From CAYRVX01 sp964642165 (GTDB taxonomy: Bacteria > Planctomycetota > Phycisphaerae > SM23-33): 15,318 nt of DNA. The DNA lies in assembly GCA_964642165.1 (NCBI GenBank), contig CAZXOC010000180.1:1-15318 (forward strand), read 5' to 3'. The notes beneath the pieces are model-generated. The model searched no databases and was not told the origin of the DNA. It was given only the letters and a program-made list of their open reading frames with translations. A program made the position numbers and the translations under genes. This document shows positions 7,068 through 14,353 of the stretch, in pieces (position 1 is the stretch's first letter; each line of letters starts with the position of its first letter).

Positions 7068-7837
7068 GGGAACGCGTCGGTCCACTCGGCCTGCGAGAGC
7101 TGGACGAGCAGCTCGGCGAGGTGCTCCGCCTCGGCGTCGATGAGCGTTCGGCCCTTCTCGGCGGAGGCCTGGCGGACGTCGCCGCCCGCCGAGGCGGGGA
7201 CGTATCGGTGCCACGGGCGGACGAAGTGGACGCCCGCGCCGGCGAGGGCCTCGACGGCGAGCGTCCCGAAGGGGAAGACGCCCATCTCGCCCTGGTGGAC
7301 GAGATCCTCGCGGAGATGCAGCATGCGAGACGTTTCGGACTCCCCGCCGTGGTCGCTGGCGTGCTCCACCAGCGGCGGGCGATGCAGGCCCGGCGGGCCC
7401 GACGTCATGCAGACGAACGCCCCTTCGTCGGGGGCGCGGGCACCGACGTGCGCCCGCAGGGCGGCGCGGATCGCGTCCGTGTTGCCGCCGTGGCCGTTGT
7501 GGAGGACGACCTTCCGAACGCCGTCGGCCTCCAGCGCCTCGATGACGTCCAGCAGCATCTGCATCAGCGTCCGGACGCGGATGCGGCAGGCAAAGGGGAA
7601 GGCCTGGAAGTTCACGTTGTTCCCGATCGGCAGCGTCGGGTACATCAGGGCGCGCCCGCCGCGCTCGTTGGCCCGCAGCACGCCGCGACGCACGACGGCG
7701 TCGCATTGGTAGACGTCCGTCCCGTAGGGCAGCACGGGCCCGTGGGGCTCGGTGGACGCGACGCCGAGGACGACGACCTCCGGCCGGAACGCACGGACCT
7801 CCGCCACCGTCATCTCCATCAGGATGCCATGGGCCAT
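7046..7837 (-). CDS. Creatininase-family metal-dependent amidohydrolase
   Basis: This 263-residue protein belongs to the creatininase/MftE fold family of metal-dependent enzymes that hydrolyse cyclic amides or related C-N bonds. Visible signatures are ASTEPHGPVLPYGTD (28-41), giving predicted metal ligands Glu30, His32 and Asp41; HNGHGGN (113-119) with His116; and HGGESETS (163-170). The family's creatininase proper has a Glu in the NGHxEN motif. Here it is NGHGGN, as in many non-creatininase members, so the substrate should not be taken as creatinine. AGGAGA (7843-7848) lies 5 nt before the ATG and supports the start. It is the last gene of the DnaJ/membrane protein unit and converges on the + strand gene at 6183-7067 with overlapping ends. 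Confidence 0.85.
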   Translation of the reverse strand: MAHGILMEMTVAEVRAFRPEVVVLGVASTEPHGPVLPYGTDVYQCDAVVRRGVLRANERGGRALMYPTLPIGNNVNFQAFPFACRIRVRTLMQMLLDVIEALEADGVRKVVLHNGHGGNTDAIRAALRAHVGARAPDEGAFVCMTSGPPGLHRPPLVEHASDHGGESETSRMLHLREDLVHQGEMGVFPFGTLAVEALAGAGVHFVRPWHRYVPASAGGDVRQASAEKGRTLIDAEAEHLAELLVQLSQAEWTDAFPYLPPDD

Positions 7838-7867
7838 GCGTCTCTCCTGCGCCGGGCCGCAGCGCCC

Positions 7868-8242
7868 CTACCCCCGCGTGTCCGGTTCCTCCCCGTCCTG
7901 CTCGGGCTCCTCGTCGTCCTCGAGCCGGAACCGCTTGCCGGCCAGCTCCCAGGCGTTGACGTAGGTGGAGGGCTTCAGCGGCGGGCCGGAGCGCAGCCGG
8001 TACCGCACGTGGCGAAGGATCGCCCACACCAGCAGCACCAGCGTCATGCCCAGCAGCAGCAGCGACAGCCACGCCAGGCGCAGCAGGAACTTCTGCGCGG
8101 GAGGGTCGGGGATCTCCGAAGCGCCCTGGATGGCGATGAACAGCATGGCGAGCAGCCCGGCCGCCAACGCCACCAGGCCGAGCACGACGAAGACGAAGCT
8201 CACGCCGCGTGTGGTGCCGTCGGGCTTCAGGTCCATGGGCAT
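7868..8242 (-). CDS. Small two-helix membrane protein with acidic tail
   Basis: No family was recognised for this 124-residue protein. Two strongly hydrophobic segments (about 14-38 and 56-76) form a likely membrane hairpin. A basic stretch (HVRYRLRSG) follows the second helix, and the C-terminal tail is very acidic (EDDEEPEQDGEEPD, 109-122), placing N- and C-termini most simply in the cytoplasm. The start at 8242 overlaps the end of the DnaJ gene by 16 nt; an internal ATG at 8236 (two codons later) is equally possible. Ribosome binding is likely by coupling because no strong Shine-Dalgarno is seen. It lies between the co-chaperone and the creatininase-family gene on the same strand. Confidence 0.72.
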   Translation of the reverse strand: MPMDLKPDGTTRGVSFVFVVLGLVALAAGLLAMLFIAIQGASEIPDPPAQKFLLRLAWLSLLLLGMTLVLLVWAILRHVRYRLRSGPPLKPSTYVNAWELAGKRFRLEDDEEPEQDGEEPDTRG

Positions 8243-9180
8243 TCCGCGCGGGGATTGGGGCAGTCCAGTTCCTGGAGCTGCCGCAGCAGTTCCTTCTGGC
8301 GGTCGGTCGGCCGCTTGGGAGGGACGATCTCGATGACGACGTACTGGTCGCCCGGCGGCTTGCCCGGGCGCGCGACGCCCTTGCCCCGCAGCCGCAGACG
8401 CTTGGAGCTGGCCGTCCCCGGCGGAATCCTCACCGTCCCGATGCCGTCGAGGGTCGGCACGTCCACCTTGGCGCCGAGGGCGGCCTCGGCGAGGCTGACC
8501 GGCACGTGCACGTAGATGTCGTCGCCTTCCCGTCGGAAGTACTTGTGCGGGCGGACGCGGAGGACGATGTACAGGTCGCCGGCGGAGCGGGAGCCCATCT
8601 GCCCCTGGCCGCGGACGCGGACGCGGGAGCCCTCCTGTACGCCGGGGGGGATCTTGACCTCGATGGTCTCGCGCCGGTCCCGTCCGTCCGGCTGGGGGCG
8701 GGCGACGCGAACGCGCGCCGTGGTTCCCCGGACGGCCTGGAGAAAACCGAGGGTCAGGTGGTACTCGCTGTCGGCCCCGCGGCGTGGCCGGCGGCGGGAC
8801 GACCGCCGCGACCCCCGTCCCTTGCGCAGGGTCTCGAGGATGTCGTCGAGGCTCATGCCCGCGAAGCCGCTTCCGCCCCCGAAGAAATCGCCGAACTTGA
8901 AGGAGACGGGCTGCCGGCCCCCACCGGTCCACCGGGTCTGCCCGGCGCCGAAGGGCCCGCCCGGGGCGGCGTGCCCGAAGCGGTCGTACATCTTGCGTTT
9001 CTCGGGGTCGGAGAGGGCCTCGTAGGCCTCGGTGGCCTCTTTGAACTTGTCGGCCGCACCGGCGGACTTGTTGACGTCCGGGTGGTACTTCCGCGCGAGC
9101 TTCCGGTAGGCGGACTTGATCTGGTCGGCGTCGGCGCTGCGCGGGACGCCGAGGACGTCGTAGTGGTCGCGTCGGGCCAT
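8227..9180 (-). CDS. Class B DnaJ/CbpA-type co-chaperone (no zinc finger)
   Basis: This 317-residue J-domain protein should stimulate a DnaK-type Hsp70 and deliver clients to it. The J domain covers about 5-68 with the essential HPD motif at His33-Asp35 and the typical KRKMYDRFG end. A Gly/Phe-rich segment (about 73-108) and DILETL (113-118) follow. An unusually Arg-rich linker (GRGSRRSSRRRPRRG, 121-135) then leads to two C-terminal substrate-binding beta domains (about 138-290; KIPPGVQEGSRVRVRGQG and VRIPPGTASSKRLRLRGKG). The CxxCxGxG zinc repeats of canonical DnaJ are absent, which defines class B (CbpA/DjlA-like). The ATG at 9178-9180 matches the usual family start. No Shine-Dalgarno is present; TACAAT sits 6 nt upstream. 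It is the first gene of a three-gene unit. Confidence 0.93.
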   Translation of the reverse strand: MARRDHYDVLGVPRSADADQIKSAYRKLARKYHPDVNKSAGAADKFKEATEAYEALSDPEKRKMYDRFGHAAPGGPFGAGQTRWTGGGRQPVSFKFGDFFGGGSGFAGMSLDDILETLRKGRGSRRSSRRRPRRGADSEYHLTLGFLQAVRGTTARVRVARPQPDGRDRRETIEVKIPPGVQEGSRVRVRGQGQMGSRSAGDLYIVLRVRPHKYFRREGDDIYVHVPVSLAEAALGAKVDVPTLDGIGTVRIPPGTASSKRLRLRGKGVARPGKPPGDQYVVIEIVPPKRPTDRQKELLRQLQELDCPNPRAECPWT

Positions 9181-9186
9181 AGCGCC

Positions 9187-9192
9187 ATTGTA
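9187..9192 (-). promoter_or_regulatory. Possible -10 box directly before the DnaJ start
   Basis: Read on the minus strand, TACAAT (five of six to consensus) ends 6 nt before the DnaJ ATG, so transcription would begin at or next to the start codon. The position for a -35 box (9210-9215) reads TGGCCG, matching TTGACA at only three of six. The call rests on the -10 alone. Confidence 0.3.
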
Positions 9193-9232
9193 CTCGGGGC
9201 GCCCCGGGGCGGCCAGAGCGCCAGCGGCGCCG

Positions 9233-9332
9233 NNNNNNNNNNNNNNNNNNNNNNNNNNNNNNNNNNNNNNNNNNNNNNNNNNNNNNNNNNNNNNNNNNNN
9301 NNNNNNNNNNNNNNNNNNNNNNNNNNNNNNNN
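9233..9332. other. Scaffold gap (100 N)
   Basis: Exactly 100 undetermined bases, the customary placeholder for a gap of unknown size. The true distance, and whether the DnaJ unit and the secretion operon are really adjacent, cannot be known from this window. The flanks are rich in G/C palindromes (for example GGGGCGCCCC at 9197-9206), which may explain the assembly break. Confidence 0.98.
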
Positions 9333-9338
9333 GCAGGG

Positions 9339-9354
9339 CTCGCCGAACGGCGAG
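9339..9354 (-). terminator. Hairpin after the gspF-like gene, possible terminator
   Basis: CTCGCC (9339-9344) and GGCGAG (9349-9354) form a perfect six-pair stem with a four-base loop, reading GTTC on the minus strand. It starts 32 nt past the stop codon of the last gene of the secretion operon. Only six bases follow before the N gap, and they are not T-rich, so the terminator call is tentative. Confidence 0.4.
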
Positions 9355-9386
9355 GCGGCGCGTCCCAGGCCGGTGCGGGGGCCCGA

Positions 9387-10580
9387 TCAGTGGACCAGGC
9401 GGGACATGGTGAAGACCGGCAGCAGCAGGGCCATCGCGATGCCGCCGATGATCAGCCCCATGATGACGATCATGGCCGGCTCGACGAGGCTGGTGACGCT
9501 CTTGATGGCCGTGCGAACGTCCGCCTCGCAGAACTCGGCCACGCGGTCCATGACGTGGGCCAACTGCCCGGACCGCTCCCCGGCCGCGATCATCCGCGTG
9601 ACGGTGCAGGGAATCAGGGGGTGCTTGGCGAGCTCCTCGCTGACGGCGCAGCCCTCTCGGGCCTGTTCGGAGACGGCCTTCCAGATCTCGGCGTAGTGGT
9701 GGTTTCCGACCACGTCGGCGGTGATCTCCAGCCCCTCCAGCAGGCTCACCCCCGTGGAGATCATGGTGGACATGGTCCGCAGCGAGCGGGCGAGGTAGGC
9801 CTTCCGGTACATCCGTCCCATGACGGGCATGCGAATGCGGAAGGTGTCCAGGAAGCATCTTCCGCGGTCCGACCGGAAGTAGAAGATGGCGCCGACGGTG
9901 AGGATGGCTACCAGGGCGAGGGCGACGTACCAGTAATCCACGAGCCCGTGGCTGACGCTGAGCATCATCCGCGTCGGCGCCGGGAGAATGGCGCCCTTGC
10001 CGGCGTAGATCTTCTCGAAGCGCGGCAGGATGAAGATCAGCAAACCGATCACCACCAGCGTGCAGAAGCAGAGCATGCAGATCGGGTAGATCATGGCGCC
10101 TTTGATCTGCTTGATGGTGTGGCGCTCCTGGCTGAGGTAGGCGCAGGCGCGGTGAAGCATGGTGCCCATGGTGCCGGAGACCTCGGAGGCCCGCATCAGC
10201 GCCACCAGGAGCGGGCTGAAGGCGCGGGGGTGGCGTTTGAGGGCTCCCGAGAAGGACACGCCGCCCTTGACCTGCATGGACAGGTCCTCGACGACCTCCT
10301 TCAGCGCGGGCTCCTGGGTCTGATCGGCGATGGCGTCGAGTGCCTCGGGCAGGGTGACGCCCGTTTCGACCATGACCGCCAACTGGCTGGCGAGGAAGAT
10401 CACCTCGTCGCGCGTGACGCGTGCCCCGGAGACCTGGCGGGAGGCGACGGCGTCCCGGGACTCCTCGGCGCCGTGCTCGTCGTGAACCCCCCGCCAGGGC
10501 GGGCGGTGCGCCGCCTCGCCTTTGTCGCGTTTCCGCCGCCAGTCGTGGCTCGACTTGGTCAGGTAGATGGGTTTCGGCAT
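9387..10580 (-). CDS. gspF: GspF/PilC-type inner-membrane platform protein
   Basis: This 397-residue polytopic protein anchors the secretion ATPase and pseudopilus base in type II secretion and type IV pilus systems. Two T2SSF domains are visible. The first (about 57-185) contains FLASQLAVMVETGVTLPEAL (62-81) and ends in a hydrophobic helix (about 164-186). The second (about 262-390) repeats the pattern with ARSLRTMSTMISTGVSLLEGL (264-284) and ends in a helix at about 367-390. Another helix lies at about 216-235. The N-terminal 55 residues are unusually charged (KSSHDWRRKRDKGEAAHR...) and lack the usual Y-x-A...G-K-x-x-G start of the family. GGGAGG upstream and the MPKPIYL start fix the 5' end; a longer in-frame reading would enter the ATPase gene in the wrong frame. 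It follows the ATPase by 38 nt. PilC is the equivalent name if the system is a pilus. Confidence 0.92.
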   Translation of the reverse strand: MPKPIYLTKSSHDWRRKRDKGEAAHRPPWRGVHDEHGAEESRDAVASRQVSGARVTRDEVIFLASQLAVMVETGVTLPEALDAIADQTQEPALKEVVEDLSMQVKGGVSFSGALKRHPRAFSPLLVALMRASEVSGTMGTMLHRACAYLSQERHTIKQIKGAMIYPICMLCFCTLVVIGLLIFILPRFEKIYAGKGAILPAPTRMMLSVSHGLVDYWYVALALVAILTVGAIFYFRSDRGRCFLDTFRIRMPVMGRMYRKAYLARSLRTMSTMISTGVSLLEGLEITADVVGNHHYAEIWKAVSEQAREGCAVSEELAKHPLIPCTVTRMIAAGERSGQLAHVMDRVAEFCEADVRTAIKSVTSLVEPAMIVIMGLIIGGIAMALLLPVFTMSRLVH

Positions 10581-10618
10581 GGGGGTTGCCCTCCCGGGCG
10601 GCTCGGCGCGCGGCGGCG

Positions 10619-12328
10619 CTAGGCCGCCGTCACGCGGAAGACCTCCTCGACGGTGGTCAGCCCGGCCTTGACCTTCGCCATGCCGTCCTGGTGCAGGGTG
10701 ACCATGCCGGACTCCTTGGCGAGGGACCGCAGCTCGTTGATGGTGGCGTTGCCCGAGATCAGGTCGCGGACCTCGTCGGTGGCCGTCAGCAGCTCGAAGA
10801 TGCCGATCCGTCCGGCGTAGCCGGTGTTTCGGCACTTGCCGCACCCGGCCCCGCGATAGAAGGACTCGACGTCGCCGGCGGCCCGCTCGACGGCCCGGCG
10901 GACGTTGATCGGCGGCTCGTACGGCTCCTTGCAGTGCGTGCAGATCTTGCGCACGAGGCGTTGGGCGAGGATGGCCTCCAGCGAGGCGGCGACGAGGTAG
11001 GGCTCGATCCCGATGTTCAGCAACCTGGTCACGCCGGTCGGCGCGTCGTTGGTGTGAAGCGTGCTGAGCACGAGGTGCCCGGTCAAGGCCGCCTGCACGG
11101 TAATGCGGGCCGTCTCGCCGTCGCGGATCTCGCCGACCATGATGATGTCGGGGTCCTGCCGAAGCAGGGCCCGCAGGGCGGAGGCAAACGTGAAGCCCGC
11201 GCGCTGGTTCACCTGGAACTGGTTGACCCAGGACAGGTTGAACTCGATGGGGTCCTCGACGGTGCAGATGTTGACGTCGTCGTTGTTGATCTCCCGCAGC
11301 GAGCCGTAGAGCGTGGTGCTCTTGCCGCTGCCGGTCGGGCCGGTCACCAGCGCGATGCCGTTCGGCAGCGAGATGATCTTGCGGTACTGCTTCAGCATGT
11401 CGTAGTCGAAGCCGAGCTTCTCCAGGTTGACCAGCACGTTGCGGTTGTCGATGACGCGAACGACGACCTTCTCGCCGTACTGCCCGGCGAGCGTCGAGAC
11501 GCGCAGGTCGACCGGGCGCCCGTCCATCATCACGTGGATGCCACCGTCCTGGGGCAGCCGGCGCTCGGCGATGTCCAGGCGGGCCATGATCTTGATGCGA
11601 CTGGCGATCGAGGGGAGCATCTTGAACGGCGGGCGGAGCTTCTCGTAGAGGCGACCGTCGATGCGGTACCGCACACGCAGGCTGCTCTCGTCCGGCTCGA
11701 TGTGGATGTCCGAGGCGCCCTCGCGAACGGCGTTGTAGATCAGGTGATTGACGAGCTTGATGACCGGCGAGCCCTCGGCGGCGACCTCCACGTCCGAGAT
11801 GTCCTCGATCCCCTTCTCCACGATGGCGAGGTCGGAGGAGTCGAAGTCGTCGATGATGTCGTCGATGACGAAGACGTTGGCGGCGGGAAGGTGCGTGTCC
11901 AGGGTGGCCTTGATGTCCTTCGCCACGGCGCAGACGACCACCACCTCGCAGCCGGTGATGCGCCCGATCTCCTCCAGGAGGAAGACGTTGGCGGGTTCGT
12001 TGACGGCGACGGTCAGCCGGCTGCCCACCTTGAAGAGGGGCAGGACGTTGTGGCGCTCGAGGAACTCCCGCGGCAGGACCTCCATGACGCGGGGATCGGC
12101 AATACGGGGCGAGACCTTGGCGAACGGCACGCCGTAGGCGTTCGCCAGGGCCTGCATGATGTCGTCTTCGCTGCACAGGTTGAGCTTGCGAAGCACCTCG
12201 CCCAGCAGCAAGCTGCTGCCCGCCTCGCGCTGGTAGGTCAGGGCCTCATCCAACTGCTCCTGCGCCAGGGCGCCTTGGTCGATCAGGATCTGACCCAGTT
12301 GGAGCTTCTGCGCTGCGTTGGTGATCAT
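10619..12328 (-). CDS. gspE: GspE/PilB-type secretion/pilus assembly ATPase
   Basis: This 569-residue hexameric cytoplasmic ATPase should power pseudopilus or pilus extension. The N-terminal part (about 5-150) is an MshEN/T2SSE_N-like domain with LGQILIDQGALAQEQLDEAL (11-30). The catalytic half has the Asp-box region (ASDIHIEP, 205-212), Walker A GPTGSGKST (330-338), the His/Asp boxes around TVEDPIE (356-362), Walker B-type DPDIIMVGE (392-400) and the HTND stretch (425-428). Four cysteines, C463xxC466 and C496xxC499, form the zinc-binding C-terminal insert of GspE/PilB proteins. Length matches PilB/GspE of 560-570 residues. It lies 22 nt after the STAS gene and 38 nt before the platform gene. 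The gspE/pilB choice is not decidable: no secretin, PilT or minor pilin genes are in view. Confidence 0.94.
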   Translation of the reverse strand: MITNAAQKLQLGQILIDQGALAQEQLDEALTYQREAGSSLLLGEVLRKLNLCSEDDIMQALANAYGVPFAKVSPRIADPRVMEVLPREFLERHNVLPLFKVGSRLTVAVNEPANVFLLEEIGRITGCEVVVVCAVAKDIKATLDTHLPAANVFVIDDIIDDFDSSDLAIVEKGIEDISDVEVAAEGSPVIKLVNHLIYNAVREGASDIHIEPDESSLRVRYRIDGRLYEKLRPPFKMLPSIASRIKIMARLDIAERRLPQDGGIHVMMDGRPVDLRVSTLAGQYGEKVVVRVIDNRNVLVNLEKLGFDYDMLKQYRKIISLPNGIALVTGPTGSGKSTTLYGSLREINNDDVNICTVEDPIEFNLSWVNQFQVNQRAGFTFASALRALLRQDPDIIMVGEIRDGETARITVQAALTGHLVLSTLHTNDAPTGVTRLLNIGIEPYLVAASLEAILAQRLVRKICTHCKEPYEPPINVRRAVERAAGDVESFYRGAGCGKCRNTGYAGRIGIFELLTATDEVRDLISGNATINELRSLAKESGMVTLHQDGMAKVKAGLTTVEEVFRVTAA

Positions 12329-12350
12329 GGTCGTTCCCGCGCGAGGACCG

Positions 12351-12692
12351 TCAGGCCTGAATCGCCTTGACGGCCTCGGGAATGTCCTGGTAGACCTCGA
12401 AGCTCGACCGCAGCCGCGTGATCTCCAGGATGGTCGTCACGTTCTCGTCCACCTTGGCCAGCTTGACCTGCCCGAGCCGCTCGGCCATCGTGTCCTGGAG
12501 GTCGAGCAGGTACTCCAGCGCGGCGCTGTCCACGAACGATACGCCCTCCAGGTTGATGACGATGTCCACCACCTCGGGGTCCTCCAACTGGTGGCGGACG
12601 GCCTGGTTGAGCGCCCCGAGGATGTCTTCGGTCAGATCGCCCTTGGGGTTGAGGATGACGGCATGGCCGTAGCTTTCGACGCTGATGTTCAT
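12351..12692 (-). CDS. STAS-domain anti-sigma-factor-antagonist-like protein
   Basis: This 113-residue single-domain STAS protein is like SpoIIAA/RsbV, which binds anti-sigma kinases and is switched by serine phosphorylation. The core signature is VSFVDSAALEYLL (51-63), with Ser56 at the usual phosphoacceptor position. The family's beta-alpha pattern is complete, from the N-terminal strand AVILNPKGDL (11-20) to the C-terminal helix. The ATG overlaps the HD-GYP stop as ATGA, and AGGAGG lies 7 nt before the ATG, so the two are translationally coupled. No anti-sigma kinase (RsbW-like) or phosphatase is visible here, so the partner is off the window or the STAS protein acts on something else, such as the adjacent kinase or ATPase. 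Confidence 0.9.
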   Translation of the reverse strand: MNISVESYGHAVILNPKGDLTEDILGALNQAVRHQLEDPEVVDIVINLEGVSFVDSAALEYLLDLQDTMAERLGQVKLAKVDENVTTILEITRLRSSFEVYQDIPEAVKAIQA

Positions 12693-14353
12693 GGGGCGGC
12701 CTCCTGGGTGATCCGGACGGGGAAGACGGTCTCCGCCGGCTGACGGAGCTCTTCGAGAAAGGCCTGCAGGTCCAGGGAGAGGAGCTTTTCGGCCACGTCG
12801 GGATCGAACTGGGTGCCCGCGTGGGTGCGGATCTCCTCGATGACGGTGGGCAGCGGCAGGGCCTTGCGATAGGTCCGGTCGGACGACATGGCATCGAAGC
12901 AGTCGGCCAGGCCGATGATCCGCGCGTCGAGGGGCACCTCGTCCTCACGGAGCCCGTGGGGATAGCCCTTCCCATCGAGGCGTTCGTGGTGATAGAGGAT
13001 GCCGCCGAGGAGGTCCTCGAGCTGGCGGATGCCGCCGAGGATCTTCGCGCCGATGCCGGGATGCCTCTTGACGTCCTCGTACTCCTCCGGGGTCAGGCGC
13101 CCGGGCTTGCACAACGTGCTTTCCGGCACGCCGATCTTGCCGATGTCGTGCAGCAGTCCGGCGAGGTAGATCTGCTGCACCCGCGCCGGCGGCAGCCCGC
13201 ACTCCTCCGCCAGACGCTTCGAGATCATCGCCACGCGGTTGGAGTGACCGCAGGTGTAGGGGTCCTTGGCGTCGATGGTGGCCGTCAGGGCGTGCAAGAC
13301 GCCCATCAGCAGGTCCTGGAGGTCGGCGTACAGCATGTTGTTGGTCAGGAAGACCGCCGACTGGTTCCCGACGGAGCTCATCAGCTTGATGTCGATGCTG
13401 TTGAAGTCGCCGGCCTTGTTGAGGGCCAACAGCAGGCCGAGCGATTGCTCCCCCAGCAGCGGAACGGCAATGAGGTTCCAGATCTTCCCGCCGAGGTCCG
13501 GGCGCGTCCGCCAGGAGAACTGGTTGTCCACCACCGCCCGGGGGTTCTTCGCCAGCAGCGGCGCGATCTGCGTGACGGCCAGCAGCTTGACCTGGTCGGC
13601 GCTCAGCTCCGCGTCGCCGGCCAGCACCACCAGGTCCTCCTGCGTGGCGGGGGGATGGGCATGGACGAGGGCGACCGCCGCGGCGACGCCCATCACCTCT
13701 CGCAGTTGCTCGCAGACGCTGAGGAGGAACTCCTGCGGGCGCTGGGTGACCCTCACCGAGCCGCTGATGCGGTAGATGAGGCTCAGCTCCTCGTACGTGG
13801 TGGTGAGGTTGGTCGAGAGGGTCTTGAGCTCCTCGTTGGCCGTGTGGAGCGACTGCTCGTCGTCGAGGATCCACTCGAAGGTCCGGAGCATGTCACCGGC
13901 CTGGTCGGCCGAATGGCGGCAGCTCTGGCGGGCCGCCTCGGCGACCACCTGCCGGTCGAGCTGAAAGGCGTCGCAGCGGCGCGCGAGAAACTCCTCGTCG
14001 AGCCATTCGGTCGACGGGCAGCCCACGACGGCCGTGCCCACGAGCCGGCGGCGCTGGCGGATCGGCATGGCCATCACGACGCACCCGCAGGACAGGTTCC
14101 GCCAGGCGGACTGTTTCTCGGCGTGGACGTGCGCGACCAGGTCCCGAATGCCCTTGGCGCAGGGCGCCCCGGCCTCCTGGAGCAGGCGGCAGAGCTCGCA
14201 GGCGGGCGAGGACGTGCCGAAGGTGTGCCCCTGGGGGTCCCAGACGGAGAAGTTCAGGCCCATCTCCCTCGTTCGGGCCCGCATCCGCCGGAAGGCGGGC
14301 TCCCGTTCGGCGAGGACCTCGGATCGGCTTGTGCCTGCGAAGGGCATCGTCAC
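12689..14353 (-). CDS. PocR-like/GAF/HD-GYP c-di-GMP phosphodiesterase
   Basis: This 554-residue signalling protein has an N-terminal Cys-rich sensory domain (about 10-150). Cys52, Cys55, Cys65, Cys89, Cys91 and Cys112 sit in a layout recalling PocR-type ligand-binding domains. A coiled-coil-like helix (about 160-192) leads to a GAF-like domain (about 193-345) and an HD-GYP domain (about 350-535). Predicted catalytic residues are present: Asp361, His370, His402-Asp403 in LLHDIGK, His431, His455-His456, Gly-Tyr-Pro 463-465 in DGKGYP, and Asp487. It should therefore be able to hydrolyse c-di-GMP. The start is GTG at 14353, overlapping the receiver gene stop as GTGA; ATG at 14347 (codon 3) is the alternative. 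There is no membrane segment, so it is cytoplasmic. Receiver and HD-GYP are often fused (RpfG type); here they are separate coupled genes. Confidence 0.92.
   Translation of the reverse strand: MTMPFAGTSRSEVLAEREPAFRRMRARTREMGLNFSVWDPQGHTFGTSSPACELCRLLQEAGAPCAKGIRDLVAHVHAEKQSAWRNLSCGCVVMAMPIRQRRRLVGTAVVGCPSTEWLDEEFLARRCDAFQLDRQVVAEAARQSCRHSADQAGDMLRTFEWILDDEQSLHTANEELKTLSTNLTTTYEELSLIYRISGSVRVTQRPQEFLLSVCEQLREVMGVAAAVALVHAHPPATQEDLVVLAGDAELSADQVKLLAVTQIAPLLAKNPRAVVDNQFSWRTRPDLGGKIWNLIAVPLLGEQSLGLLLALNKAGDFNSIDIKLMSSVGNQSAVFLTNNMLYADLQDLLMGVLHALTATIDAKDPYTCGHSNRVAMISKRLAEECGLPPARVQQIYLAGLLHDIGKIGVPESTLCKPGRLTPEEYEDVKRHPGIGAKILGGIRQLEDLLGGILYHHERLDGKGYPHGLREDEVPLDARIIGLADCFDAMSSDRTYRKALPLPTVIEEIRTHAGTQFDPDVAEKLLSLDLQAFLEELRQPAETVFPVRITQEAAP

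Noticed and set aside
9387..12176. 929-residue minus-strand frame that would fuse extra N-terminal sequence to GspF
   Set aside because: The added part lies out of frame over the ATPase gene and is low-complexity; the ATG at 10580 has a ribosome site and fits GspF length.
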